DNA of 64,000 nt from Caulobacter sp031457805 (GTDB taxonomy: Bacteria; Pseudomonadota; Alphaproteobacteria; Caulobacterales; Caulobacteraceae), in assembly GCF_031457805.1 (NCBI RefSeq), contig NZ_JAVDXI010000003.1, forward strand, positions 62,001 to 126,000, written 5' to 3'. This document shows, in pieces, positions 1 through 10,811 of the stretch. The translations under genes were made by a program, and so were the position numbers. Numbering within the stretch: position 1 is the first letter of the stretch; each line of letters begins with the position of its first letter. The notes under the pieces are model-generated. The model was not told where the DNA came from and ran no database searches. It saw nothing but the letters and a program-made list of their open reading frames with translations.

Positions 1-1
1 C

Positions 2-565
2 AGCGACGGCGCGCGCCGAATCTGCGCCGAGGAGCCGCAAGTCCCGTGGCCTGGCGCATTCGAGCGCGCCTACGATCCCGTTCCCCGCCTGGTGGTAATC
101 GGCGGCGATCCGACCGCGCTGGCCATCGCCGGCCTCGCGGCGCAGTCGGGCCATGAGACCTTCCTGCTGCGCCCCAAGGGCCCGGCCGCGCCGCCGCCTC
201 TGCCGGGGGTCGCCTATCGCCGTGAACCGCTGGAAGAGGCGCTGACAGCCATAGGACTGGACGCCTGGACGGCGGTCGCGGTGTGCGGCCACGACCCGGA
301 GCACGATCACACAGCCCTCATGACGGCCCTGCCCTCCCCCGCGCCCTATGTCGGTCTGCTGGGCGCGCGGAGACGCCTGCCCGAGCGCCTCGCGCGGCTG
401 AAGGCGGCGGGGCTGAGCGAGCGGGACCTGGCCAAGTTGCGCGCCCCGATCGGCCTAGACCTGGGCGGCAAGGCCCCGTTCGAGGTGGCCGTCGCGGTGA
501 TCGGCGAGGTGATGGCCGCCCGCCACGGCCAGCCGGCGCTGGCGCGGCGGTCGGTGGAGGCTTGA
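2..565 (+). CDS. XdhC/CoxI-family protein, C-terminal part (5' end outside window)
   Basis: Only the last 187 codons are visible; the frame is open to the left edge, so the start lies outside the window. The visible part is the XdhC C-terminal Rossmann domain: the strand-turn VVIGGDPTALAIAGLA, then the family-typical segment YVGLLGARRRLPERLARLKAAG and the closing IGLDLGGKAPFEVAVAVIGEV. XdhC/CoxI proteins help insert the sulfurated molybdenum cofactor into xanthine dehydrogenase and related hydroxylases in the cytoplasm. The partner oxidoreductase genes would lie left of the window. A REP-like inverted repeat follows the stop. Confidence 0.8.
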   Translation, partial: SDGARRICAEEPQVPWPGAFERAYDPVPRLVVIGGDPTALAIAGLAAQSGHETFLLRPKGPAAPPPLPGVAYRREPLEEALTAIGLDAWTAVAVCGHDPEHDHTALMTALPSPAPYVGLLGARRRLPERLARLKAAGLSERDLAKLRAPIGLDLGGKAPFEVAVAVIGEVMAARHGQPALARRSVEA

Positions 566-574
566 GGAACCGCC

Positions 575-659
575 CCCTTCCTTCGACAAGCTCAGGATGA
601 GGGCTAATGATCGGTCGGGGCGTTGAGAAGCCTCACCCTGAGCCTGTCGAAGGGCGAGG
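575..659. repeat. REP-like inverted repeat pair, copy 1
   Basis: Two arms, 575-603 (core CCTTCGACAAGCTCAGGATG) and 631-659 (core CACCCTGAGCCTGTCGAAGG), are imperfect inverted copies of one another. They lie in the convergent gap between the XdhC-like gene and the creatininase gene. The same core recurs at 14336-14420 and 27695-27775. Folding would give a long stem-loop able to act as a terminator or mRNA end stabiliser for both flanking genes. Confidence 0.85.
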
Positions 660-673
660 CTTCGGTCCCACGA

Positions 674-1429
674 CTATTGCGGAACGGTCTCCGCCGCGAA
701 CGCCGCCAGGTCCTCGATCAGGGCGTTGGCCGCCATGCTCACGAGTTCGCCGCCCTTCTCGGGCGTCGCCTGAGCGGGATCGGAGCCCATGCGACCGTCG
801 GCGTAGCGGGCGCGGAAGTCCAGCGCTTCGCGGATCGGACCGGTCGGCGCGATCTGGGGCGAATAGGACGCGGTCTTGATCGTCTCTGGGTAGGCCCACT
901 GGGTCACCGCGATCTCGGACGGGGTGGCGTGGCTGCCGTGCCCCGTCGGGAATTGCCGGTTGGCCAGGGCGTTGACGCCGGCCAAGTCCCACCAGTTCTT
1001 CAGCTTCAGGGCGAACGGCGCGCGCTGCTGGCGGAAACTGTAGTCGGCGTAGATTTCCGAGAAGGCGGCCTCGATCGAGGCGACATTGCCGCCGTGGCCG
1101 TTCAGGAAATAGATCCGCGTAAAGCCATGCGCCGACAGCGACCGCACCCAGTCGCCGATCGCCGCGATAAACGTCGACGGGCGCAGGAAGATGGTGCCCG
1201 GAAAGGCCAGGTGATGCTGGGCCATGCCGATGTTGAAGGTCGGGGCGACCAGCACCTTGTCGTCAGCGCGCTTGCTGGCCTCGTGGGCGATGATCTCCGG
1301 ACACAGCCAGTCGGTGCCCAGCAGGCCCGTCGGTCCGTGCTGCTCGTTGGAGCCGATCGGCACCACCACCGTCTGGCTGGTCTTCAGGCGCGTTTCGATC
1401 TCGGGCCAGGTGGATAGGGCGAGCAGCAT
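674..1429 (-). CDS. Creatininase-family amidohydrolase
   Basis: A 251-residue protein of the usual creatininase-family length. Likely metal ligands are visible: E29 and H31 in GSNEQHGP, D40 in LLGTDW, and the histidine of the NGHGGN loop near residue 115. The family hydrolyses cyclic amides such as creatinine, or formamide intermediates in riboflavin/F420 and mycofactocin pathways. The sequence does not fix the substrate, and no creatine-pathway neighbours are present. The gene is transcribed away from acs, with a 145-bp divergent promoter region between them. Confidence 0.8.
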   Translation of the reverse strand: MLLALSTWPEIETRLKTSQTVVVPIGSNEQHGPTGLLGTDWLCPEIIAHEASKRADDKVLVAPTFNIGMAQHHLAFPGTIFLRPSTFIAAIGDWVRSLSAHGFTRIYFLNGHGGNVASIEAAFSEIYADYSFRQQRAPFALKLKNWWDLAGVNALANRQFPTGHGSHATPSEIAVTQWAYPETIKTASYSPQIAPTGPIREALDFRARYADGRMGSDPAQATPEKGGELVSMAANALIEDLAAFAAETVPQ

Positions 1430-1574
1430 GAAAAACTCCGGACAAGGGCGACGCCTTAGCTTTACGCCGCCTGCACAAGGTCGTCATCTTGCCCAGATCA
1501 GAAAGCCGATTGGTCTTCTTGCGCCGAGGAAGGCGCATCGCCTATGCCAGCGGCCAACAAGATAAGGGAGTGCG

Positions 1575-3518
<1,944 letters not shown>

Positions 3519-3550
3519 CGAAAGTCACATCGGCGCGTTAGCTTCGGCGC

Positions 3551-4111
3551 ATGCGCCGTTTCGCTCCGCTCGCCTTGTTGCTGCTCACGATCGCCGCGCC
3601 CGCGCGCGGGGCCTCCGAATGGGCCGTCAAGAACGACGGCGTTCAGGTCGAGGCGCACGCCGACGACCGGGGGCGAGGCGCGGTCCGGGCCAGCATCGAG
3701 ATCGCTGCGCCGCCGTCGGTGGTGTACCGCGTCATCCTGGACTGCGATCGCGCCGCGCGGATGAGCCCCGGGGTCAAGCGCTGCAAGGTGATCGCCCGCG
3801 AGCCCGACGGATCGGAGATCCGCGAACACACGGTCAAGTGGGGCTTCTTTCTACCGGCGATGCAGTCACGGGCGCGTCTGGCGCTCCGGCCTGACCGGGA
3901 AATCCGCTTCACCTGCATCGACGGCGACATTCGCGCCTGTGACGGTTTCTGGCGTCTGGAGCCTCTGGATGGCGGCGCGCGCACGCGGGTCACTTACGAC
4001 CTGTGGGCCACGGCCCCCTTCGCCGTGCCCGCGGGCCTTGTCTCCGGCCTGATGCGCCGGACGGTCCCCCAATCCTTGGCGGCGCTCCGGCGGGAGTGCG
4101 AGGGCGGATGA
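3551..4111 (+). CDS. Secreted START/SRPBCC-domain protein
   Basis: A 186-residue protein with a signal peptide (MRRFAPLALLLLTIAAPARG, cleavage near residue 20) and a START/polyketide-cyclase-like fold. The pattern IEIAAPPSVVYRVILDCDRAARMSPGVKRCKV is typical of the ligand-binding SRPBCC family. It is probably periplasmic and binds a hydrophobic ligand, which I cannot name. It overlaps the next gene by 4 bp (ATGA at 4108-4111), so the two are co-translated. Confidence 0.7.
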   Translation: MRRFAPLALLLLTIAAPARGASEWAVKNDGVQVEAHADDRGRGAVRASIEIAAPPSVVYRVILDCDRAARMSPGVKRCKVIAREPDGSEIREHTVKWGFFLPAMQSRARLALRPDREIRFTCIDGDIRACDGFWRLEPLDGGARTRVTYDLWATAPFAVPAGLVSGLMRRTVPQSLAALRRECEGG

Positions 4112-4527
4112 CCGACACTGACGCGCCCCCTGACGCCCTGATGCTGTTCGACGGCGTCTGCCATCTGTGTGACGGCGTGGTCAGGACGGTGATGCGGCTC
4201 GATCGTCACGGCGTCATTCGCTTCACGCCGATACAGTCGCCCTTCGGCCGGCGGCTGGCGACACGTCATGGCCTGGACCCCGATGCGCCGGAAAGCTTCC
4301 TGTTCCTGGATCGCGGCCGACCGCTGCGCAAGACAGCCGCCTTGGCCGCGCTGCTGCGCCGCCTTCCCGCTCCGTGGCGCTGGTTCGCCTCAGTCGAGCG
4401 CCTGCCGCGCGGCGTGACCGATCGGGCGTATGACTTTGTCGCCGCCCACCGCTACCGGATCTTCGGCAAGGACGACCAGTGCCAGATCCCGACGCCAGAG
4501 CTCCGTGGGCGCTTCCTGCTGGACTAG
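4108..4527 (+). CDS. DCC-family (DUF393) thiol-disulfide oxidoreductase-like protein
   Basis: A 139-residue protein beginning at the ATG overlapping the previous stop. The family signature FDGVCHLCDGVV is at residues 14-25, with the CxxC pair C18/C21. The rest matches the DCC layout (IRFTPIQSPFGRRLA, then FLFLDRGRPLRKTAALAALLRRL). DCC proteins are predicted thioredoxin-fold oxidoreductases; the physiological partner is unknown. The TAG stop (4525-4527) lies inside the left terminal inverted repeat of the palindromic element at 4524-4631, so the last residues may derive from the element. Confidence 0.85.
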   Translation: MTDTDAPPDALMLFDGVCHLCDGVVRTVMRLDRHGVIRFTPIQSPFGRRLATRHGLDPDAPESFLFLDRGRPLRKTAALAALLRRLPAPWRWFASVERLPRGVTDRAYDFVAAHRYRIFGKDDQCQIPTPELRGRFLLD

Positions 4528-4631
4528 AGCATTTCACGACCTGACTGCGTCAGGCAGTGAGCTCTAATATTTTGTTTTTACGCATTTTTCTTCACGCGAA
4601 CCGGAACCACTTCGCTCGAAAAATGCTCTAG
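4524..4631. repeat. 108-bp palindromic intergenic element
   Basis: The element is bounded by perfect 11-bp terminal inverted repeats, CTAGAGCATTT at 4524-4534 and AAATGCTCTAG at 4621-4631. It has an AT-rich centre (TAATATTTTGTTTTTACGC) unlike the surrounding coding DNA. Related CTAGAGCATTTTTCGAGCGAAG-type repeats are common between genes in alphaproteobacteria. It sits between two convergent genes and supplies both stop codons. The T/A-rich centre could also help terminate transcription in both directions. Confidence 0.75.
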
Positions 4632-7162
4632 AACAGGGCCGCGACGCTCTCGGCGCTGTAGGGCTTTTGCAGGACGGGAATCTCCCGGAAACGGTCCGGG
4701 AACGCGGCGCTGTCGCCGAAGCCCGTGCCGAACGCGAAAGGCGCCCCCGCCGCCAGCAGGGCGTCAGCGACCGGGAAACTGGTCTCCGCGCCGAGATTGA
4801 CGTCCAGGATCGCGAACGGCGGCGGACCGTCGGCCAGGGCCTCGAGCGCCTGGGCGACGCTGGAGACCACGTTGATGTCCTTGACGCCCAGCCGGGCCAG
4901 CATGTCCTCAAGGTCCAGGGCGATGATCATGTTGTCTTCGAGCACCAGCATACGCTCAGGCGCGCGGACAGGTGCGTCGGACCGGCGTGGCTGGCTGACC
5001 ACCGCCGCCATGCCCTCGCTGGTCACATAGCGTCCCGGGATGCGGATCCGCGCCCGGAAGCCTTCCGGACGGTAGTCGAGCGCGACCTCGCCGCTGAGGT
5101 CGTGAGGGATCGAATGTTCGATGATGGTCGAGCCAAAGCCGCGTCGCGTGGGCGGCTTGACCCGCGGGCCATCGTGCTCGCGCCAGTCAATGATCAGATC
5201 GCCCTTCGCATCCCGCGTCCAGTCGATGGTGACCGAGCCGCGCTGGTCGCACAGCGCGCCGTACTTGGCGGAATTGGTCATCAGCTCGTGGATGACCAGC
5301 GACAGGATGGAGAACGCCTCGGGCGCCAGGGCGGTCGGCGCGCCCGTGAGACGAACGCGCTGGGCCTTCGACGACAAATACGCTTCGGCCTCGGCGATGA
5401 TCAGGTCGCTCAGCGCCCCTGGCCCCCACTGGTGGCGCGTGATCTGGTCGTGAGCGCGAGCCAACGCCTGAACGCGACCGCCCACGACCTCCGCGAACTC
5501 CTCGACGCTGCCGACGCCGGCTTGACTCTGGCTGATCAGCCCGCGGATCAGCCCTAGGATATTGCGGACCCGATGGTTCAGTTCAGCGATCAGGAGCTCC
5601 TGGCGCTGATTGGCGCGCTGGCGTTCGGCGTCGGCCAGATCGGTCAGACGGAAGACGATTTCAAGCAGGCTGGCCCGCATGCTCTCGGCCAGCGAGCGCT
5701 CGACCGTCGTCCAGGGGCGGCTCTGGCCCCGCACGGTCTCCTCCCACGCCTCGAAGCTCTTGCGAGGCGTCAACCGATCGCCCAGCGGCCCGACGGTGGC
5801 CAGCTTTTCCGGCTTGCCACCCCAGACCAGGGTCTTGGCCTCCTCCTTGCGGAAGAAGATCAGGTAGTCCCGCGGGGCCCGGGACAACGGCACAGCCATC
5901 ATCCCCGCCGCCTTCTCCGACCAGTCGGCCGCCGCCGGCAGGAGCGCGCTGATGTCGTGGGTGGCGAAGACGGCGTGGGTGTCCTTTTCGCGGAGCAGGC
6001 GGATCAGGGTGTGCACGTCGCTGGCGCTGGGCGTGGCGTCGCGCAAGGTCAGCCGTCCGTCCAGCCACAGCGCCATGCCATCGCAGTGCACCAGTCGGCA
6101 CAGGTCATCCAGGAATGGGATCAGGCTGTCGGCGCCGGGTTGGGCGCCGACGACAGCGGTCATCATGCGGTCGTGCAGGGCGCGCGCCTCGGCCATCCGC
6201 CGCGTCTCGGCCTCACGCTCACGGCTCTCCAGCGTCAGCGAGAACAGCTGCCCGAACAGCTCCGCCGCCGTGCGGCGTTCGTAGCTGACATGCTTGGGCG
6301 CGTAGTGGTGACAGGCGAACAGGCCCCACAGCTTGCCGTCCCGCAGGATTGAGATCGACAGCGAGGCGGCCACCCCCATGTTGCGCAGATACTCGATATG
6401 GATCGGCGAGACCGCGCGCAGCATGCTCATCGACAGGTCCACCGGCTCGCCGGTCGCGCTGACGGGCGGGAGGATCGGCGAGACCTCCGCGTCGATGTCG
6501 ACGATGATCCGCAGCCAGTTGCGTTCGTAGAGCGCGCGCGCCTGCGCCGGAATGTCCGAGGCCGGATAGCGCTGCCCCAGGAACGAGCCGATGCCGGGCC
6601 GCACCGACTCGGCGATCACCTCGCCCGCGCCGTCATGGGCGAAGCGATAGACCATCACACGGTCGAACTCGGTCAGCGCCCGCACCTGCCGGGCGGCCTC
6701 GTGGCAGAATTCCTCGAAGGTCGGGCGGGCGCTGATGCGCGTCGTCATCGAGCGCACGGCGGAAGCCGCCTCGATCAGGATTTCCGGATGGCTGGGCTCG
6801 GCCTCGATGACCAGGAGGCGACCGGAATAATGCAGCGCCAGATCGAAGTCCTCGCCGCCGTCGACCAGAGGCTGGCCGAACATACGCTCGACCGCATCGG
6901 CGCCGCGCATGATCTGCAGCCGGCCTCGGATATTGTGGATGGCGTGACCGCTCATGACCTGGGTCAGCGGCCTGCCCAGAAGGTCTTCGGCCGACACGCC
7001 CAGATAACGCAGCGTCGAGGTTGACGCATGCGCCACCACCCAGTCGGAATTCACCGCCAGCAGGAACCCGAAAGGCTGAACCGACCCGAGAATGTGGATC
7101 GGCTCGCGGTCGCAGTTGGTGAGATTGACGTCAAACCCGGACATGGGCGCAGCCTCGGGCAT
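4628..7162 (-). CDS. bphP: Bacteriophytochrome: HWE-type sensor histidine kinase with C-terminal receiver domain
   Basis: An 844-residue photosensor. The N-terminal PAS carries a candidate bilin-binding Cys17 (NLTNCDREPIHILGSVQPFG). A GAF domain follows with the phytochrome hallmark PASDIPAQARALY near residue 197, then PHY. The kinase is HWE type: phospho-acceptor ELNHRVRN near 528, N-box HELMTNSAKYG near 627, and WREHDG. A receiver domain spans about 735-844 (LVLEDN, AILDVNLG with Asp near 786, QKPY). It should sense red/far-red light through biliverdin. I chose the start at 7162 because GGAGG lies 5 bp upstream; a longer in-frame start at 7279 would read through most of bphO. It overlaps bphO by 32 bp. 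Confidence 0.92.
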   Translation of the reverse strand: MPEAAPMSGFDVNLTNCDREPIHILGSVQPFGFLLAVNSDWVVAHASTSTLRYLGVSAEDLLGRPLTQVMSGHAIHNIRGRLQIMRGADAVERMFGQPLVDGGEDFDLALHYSGRLLVIEAEPSHPEILIEAASAVRSMTTRISARPTFEEFCHEAARQVRALTEFDRVMVYRFAHDGAGEVIAESVRPGIGSFLGQRYPASDIPAQARALYERNWLRIIVDIDAEVSPILPPVSATGEPVDLSMSMLRAVSPIHIEYLRNMGVAASLSISILRDGKLWGLFACHHYAPKHVSYERRTAAELFGQLFSLTLESREREAETRRMAEARALHDRMMTAVVGAQPGADSLIPFLDDLCRLVHCDGMALWLDGRLTLRDATPSASDVHTLIRLLREKDTHAVFATHDISALLPAAADWSEKAAGMMAVPLSRAPRDYLIFFRKEEAKTLVWGGKPEKLATVGPLGDRLTPRKSFEAWEETVRGQSRPWTTVERSLAESMRASLLEIVFRLTDLADAERQRANQRQELLIAELNHRVRNILGLIRGLISQSQAGVGSVEEFAEVVGGRVQALARAHDQITRHQWGPGALSDLIIAEAEAYLSSKAQRVRLTGAPTALAPEAFSILSLVIHELMTNSAKYGALCDQRGSVTIDWTRDAKGDLIIDWREHDGPRVKPPTRRGFGSTIIEHSIPHDLSGEVALDYRPEGFRARIRIPGRYVTSEGMAAVVSQPRRSDAPVRAPERMLVLEDNMIIALDLEDMLARLGVKDINVVSSVAQALEALADGPPPFAILDVNLGAETSFPVADALLAAGAPFAFGTGFGDSAAFPDRFREIPVLQKPYSAESVAALF

Positions 7163-7724
7163 TCGGGCCTCCAGTCGGCGGGGCGAGGCTCTCGAACGCG
7201 TCCGAGAAACATCGAAACCCATATCGCGCACCGGCTTCGACGGCGTCTGTCCGCAAGTCGACTTTGGAGAGACCTTCAAGCCACATCAGGAAGGCGCGCC
7301 AGAGGTTCTGCTCGGCGCCATGCGTGAGATAGGCGACCGGCGCCCCGACATCGGCCTCGCGCACCTGTCGCGACAGCACCCGGCCGCCCAGGCGCGAGCC
7401 CTCCAACACATAGAGGACGCCCACGCCAAAATCGCGGGAGGGGATCACCGCCTCGGGGCCGTTCGATCCGGTCAGGCCAAGGTCACGCAGATCGCATGCC
7501 AGGGCCCGACGTCGGGCGTGCAGACGCCACGACGGCAGCCATTCGTCAACGCCCGCGCGTTCCAGCGCCAGTTCGAGGGGCGCCACGGCTTGGGCGGACG
7601 CGATCAAGAAGGCGCCATAGCCGGCCCGCGTTTCCAGGTGCGCTCGCGTGACGACCGCGTCCAGCGCGGCGTGCTCCCGAAGCGTCGCGACCTTCAGGCG
7701 GTCGCGTAGCAGATAGTCCGACAA
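7131..7724 (-). CDS. bphO: Heme oxygenase, biliverdin-producing
   Basis: A 197-residue bacterial heme oxygenase with the proximal histidine in TLREHAALDA (H18) and the conserved distal-helix segment VLYVLEGSRLGGRVLSRQV near 105-125. It cleaves heme to biliverdin, CO and iron; biliverdin is the chromophore needed by the bacteriophytochrome encoded immediately downstream. The 32-bp overlap with bphP supports one transcript and coupled supply of chromophore and apoprotein. It is divergent from the M16 protease gene across a 162-bp gap. Confidence 0.9.
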   Translation of the reverse strand: MSDYLLRDRLKVATLREHAALDAVVTRAHLETRAGYGAFLIASAQAVAPLELALERAGVDEWLPSWRLHARRRALACDLRDLGLTGSNGPEAVIPSRDFGVGVLYVLEGSRLGGRVLSRQVREADVGAPVAYLTHGAEQNLWRAFLMWLEGLSKVDLRTDAVEAGARYGFRCFSDAFESLAPPTGGPNARGCAHVRV

Positions 7725-7886
7725 GTTTCCCCCCGTGGCCCGTCAGCCCAAGGGGTCATGGGGACGAGTGGACCTACTCTAACTCAGACGTCGCCGCTTG
7801 GTTCCGCCCACATGAATTCTCGGTAAGGTTTCCCGGCCCGAACGCGGTGCTAGGGTCGTTTCGAACTGTTCAGGAGACTTTCGCGA

Positions 7887-10733
7887 ATGATCCGCACCGC
7901 CAAGCTGGCCCTCGTAGCCGCGGCTCTGTCCACCACGGCGCTGTCGCCGCTCGCTCTGGCCGCGCCGGCCCAGGCGCAGCCCGCCGCGACCGCCTCGATC
8001 GCTGTTCCGCCGATCGCCTATCAGCAGCGCGTCCTGGCCAACGGCATGAAGGTGTTCACCTCGCGCGACACCACCACGCCCAACGTCTCGGTGCAGGTGT
8101 GGTACGGCGTCGGCTCCAAGGACGACCCGCAAGGCCGCTCGGGTTTCGCGCACCTGTTCGAGCACCTGATGTTCAAGGCTACGCGCAACATGCCCAACGA
8201 GACGGTGGACCGTCTCACCGAGGACGTGGGCGGTTTCAACAACGCCTCCACCTGGGACGACTTCACCAACTACTACGAAGTGGTGCCGGCCAATCACCTG
8301 GAGCGGCTGATCTGGGCCGAGGCCGATCGCCTGAAATCGCTGGTGATCGACGAGGCGGTGTTCGCCTCCGAGCGCGACGTCGTGAAGGAAGAGCTGCGCC
8401 AGCGCGTCCTGGCCGACCCCTATGGCCGCTTCTTCGCCCTGTCGATCCCGCAGCAGTCGTTCGCCGTCCACCCCTATCAGCGTCCGGGCATCGGTTCGAT
8501 CGAGGAACTGGACGCCGCGACCGTCGACGACGTGCGCGCCTTCCACCGCACCTATTATCGCCCGGACAACGCCGCCCTGATCATCGTGGGCAATTTCGAC
8601 CAGGCCAAGCTGGACGCGATGATCGACAAGTACTTCGGGTCGCTGACCACGCCCCAAGGCGCGATCCCGAAGGTCACGGCGGTCGAGCCGGCCCGCACCG
8701 GGCCCAAGACCGTGAACACCTATGGTCCCAACGTGCCGTTGCCGGCCCTGGCCATCACTTGGCTGGCCCCGGCGGCGGCCGATGCGGACGCCCCGGCCCT
8801 GGCGGTGCTGGACGCCATCCTGACCGCCGGCAAGTCGTCGCGCCTCTATGACAGCCTGGTCTATGACCAGAAGATCGCCCAGTCGGTGTTCTCGTCGGCC
8901 CCGAACAACGCCCAGCCGGGCCTCTTCTACGTCGGCGCCATCATGGCCGGCGGCAAGACCGTAGCCCAGGGCGAGGCCGCCCTGCGCGCCCAGGTCGCCC
9001 GCGTCCGCGACGGTCTGGTGACCCCGGCCGAACTGGCCGAGGCCAAGGCCGGCCTGCTGGCCGACGCCGTGCGTCGTCGCGAGGAGATCGACGGCCGCGG
9101 CTTCGCCATCGGCTACGCTCTGCAGACCGAGGGCGACGCCGCCGCCGCCAACACCAGCCTGGCCAAGCTGCAGGCGGTGACCGCCGCCGACATCCAGCGC
9201 GTGGCCCGCAAGTATCTGGCCGACGATCGCCGCACGGTGATCAACTATCTGCCCGAAAAGGATCGCCCGGCCGGCGAAAAGGACGCCACGCCGCCAATCC
9301 CGAAGGTGGCCTCGGTCAAGTACGACGGCCCGATCACCACCCTGGCGCCGGAGGCCGAGCGCGAGAAGCCGCCGGCGGTCGCCGCTCCGGTTCCGGCGGT
9401 GATGCCGACGCCATCGGAGAAGACCCTGGCCAACGGCCTGCGGGTCATCGTCGCCAAGTCCAGCGAGCTCCCACTGATCACCTCGACCCTGACCGTCAAG
9501 GGCGGCGCCAGTTCCGATCCCGCCGGTCTGGCCGGCACGTCCAGCCTGACCTCCGAGCTGCTGACCGAAGGCACCGCCAGCCGCTCGGCGACGCAGGTCG
9601 CGCGCGAGACTGAAGCGCTCGGCGCCAATCTGTCGGCTGGATCGGGCTGGGAAGCCGCGTCGCTGACCCTCAGCGTCACGGCCAACAACGCCGAGCCCGC
9701 CATGGCGATCATGGCCGACGTCGCCCAGAATCCCGCCTTCAAGGCCGAGGAGCTGGATCGTGTCCGCGCCGAGACCCTGGACGGCCTTTCGGTCGCCTTC
9801 CAGCGTCCGGGCAGCCTCGCCAGCTTCGCCACCAGCCCCGTGCTCTACGCCGGCTCGGCCTACGGCCATGTCGCGGGCGGCACGCCCGGCTCGCTGCCGA
9901 AGATCAAGCGCGAGGACCTGGCCAAGACCCACGCCGCCTACTGGCGGCCGGACAACGCGGTGCTGGTCGTCACCGGCAACCTGTCGCCCGAGGCCGGCTT
10001 CGCCTTGGCGGAAAAGGCGTTCGGCGGCTGGAAGAAGCCCGCCACACCACCGCCGGTCCCGCCGGCGGCGCCCACCGGCTACAAGCCGCGCAATGTGGTC
10101 ATCGACCTGCCCGGCACGGGCCAGGCCGCCGTGGTTCTGGCCAAGCCCGCCATCACCCGCGCCGACCCCAGCTACTATCAGGGCGTCGTGGCCAACACTG
10201 TGCTGGGCGTGGGCTTCTCCTCGCGCCTGAACCAGGAAATCCGCATCAAGCGCGGCCTGTCCTACGGCGCCGGCTCCAGCCTGACGCCGCAGGGCCAGTT
10301 CGGCGGCTTCTCGGCGCGCGTGCAGACCAAGAACCCCTCGGCCGGCGAGGTGATCAGCCTCACCCGCGCCGAGCTCAGCCGTCTGGCCAACGAACCGGCC
10401 TCGGTCGGTGAGCTGGCCGCCCGCAAGTCGGTGCTGGTGGGCGGCTTTGGTCGTGACCTCGGCACCTCGGAAGGCCTGGCCGGCATCCTGGGCAACCTCG
10501 CCGTCTACGGCGTGCCGCTGACCGAGATCCAGAGCTACGCGTCCAAGGTCGAGGCCGTGACACCCGAGCAGGTCCAGGCCTTCGCCAAAGCCAAGCTCGA
10601 CCCGGCCCAGATGAGCGTGATCGTCGCCGGCGACGCAAAGGCCATGGGCGAGACCCTGGCTAAGGCCGCGCCGAACGCTACGGTGATCCCGGCCGCCAAG
10701 CTGGACCTGGATGCGCCCGGCCTGACCCAGTAG
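7887..10733 (+). CDS. M16-family zinc metalloprotease, two-domain, exported
   Basis: A 948-residue protein with an N-terminal signal peptide (hydrophobic stretch ending APAQAQ, cleavage near residue 31). The inverted zinc motif HLFEH lies at residues 89-93 within FAHLFEHLMFKATRN. The second M16 half begins near residue 510 and lacks HxxEH (LAGTSSLTSELLTEGT), the usual active/inactive clamshell pair of periplasmic pitrilysin-like peptidases. A linker near 490-510 is proline-rich. It probably degrades peptides in the periplasm. GGAG lies upstream of the ATG, and a strong hairpin follows the stop. Confidence 0.9.
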   Translation: MIRTAKLALVAAALSTTALSPLALAAPAQAQPAATASIAVPPIAYQQRVLANGMKVFTSRDTTTPNVSVQVWYGVGSKDDPQGRSGFAHLFEHLMFKATRNMPNETVDRLTEDVGGFNNASTWDDFTNYYEVVPANHLERLIWAEADRLKSLVIDEAVFASERDVVKEELRQRVLADPYGRFFALSIPQQSFAVHPYQRPGIGSIEELDAATVDDVRAFHRTYYRPDNAALIIVGNFDQAKLDAMIDKYFGSLTTPQGAIPKVTAVEPARTGPKTVNTYGPNVPLPALAITWLAPAAADADAPALAVLDAILTAGKSSRLYDSLVYDQKIAQSVFSSAPNNAQPGLFYVGAIMAGGKTVAQGEAALRAQVARVRDGLVTPAELAEAKAGLLADAVRRREEIDGRGFAIGYALQTEGDAAAANTSLAKLQAVTAADIQRVARKYLADDRRTVINYLPEKDRPAGEKDATPPIPKVASVKYDGPITTLAPEAEREKPPAVAAPVPAVMPTPSEKTLANGLRVIVAKSSELPLITSTLTVKGGASSDPAGLAGTSSLTSELLTEGTASRSATQVARETEALGANLSAGSGWEAASLTLSVTANNAEPAMAIMADVAQNPAFKAEELDRVRAETLDGLSVAFQRPGSLASFATSPVLYAGSAYGHVAGGTPGSLPKIKREDLAKTHAAYWRPDNAVLVVTGNLSPEAGFALAEKAFGGWKKPATPPPVPPAAPTGYKPRNVVIDLPGTGQAAVVLAKPAITRADPSYYQGVVANTVLGVGFSSRLNQEIRIKRGLSYGAGSSLTPQGQFGGFSARVQTKNPSAGEVISLTRAELSRLANEPASVGELAARKSVLVGGFGRDLGTSEGLAGILGNLAVYGVPLTEIQSYASKVEAVTPEQVQAFAKAKLDPAQMSVIVAGDAKAMGETLAKAAPNATVIPAAKLDLDAPGLTQ

Positions 10734-10755
10734 GTCGTCGCGTTTCGGAAACGAA

Positions 10756-10789
10756 AAAGGCCGGCCGCTGGCGACAGCGGCCGGCCTTT
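10756..10789. terminator. Bidirectional Rho-independent terminator between M16 gene and mscL
   Basis: Perfect 15-bp stem AAAGGCCGGCCGCTG (10756-10770), 4-nt loop, complementary arm 10775-10789. A-rich on one side and T-rich on the other, so it can end both convergent transcripts. Confidence 0.9.
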
Positions 10790-10811
10790 CCATGTTCGGC
10801 TGTCGCCTGGA

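Noticed and set aside
7779..10793. A 1004-residue open frame on the minus strand opposite the M16 protease gene
   Set aside because: It is a shadow frame caused by high GC and third-position bias; it is low in typical hydrophobic order, has no domain, and the plus strand gene has clear catalytic motifs.
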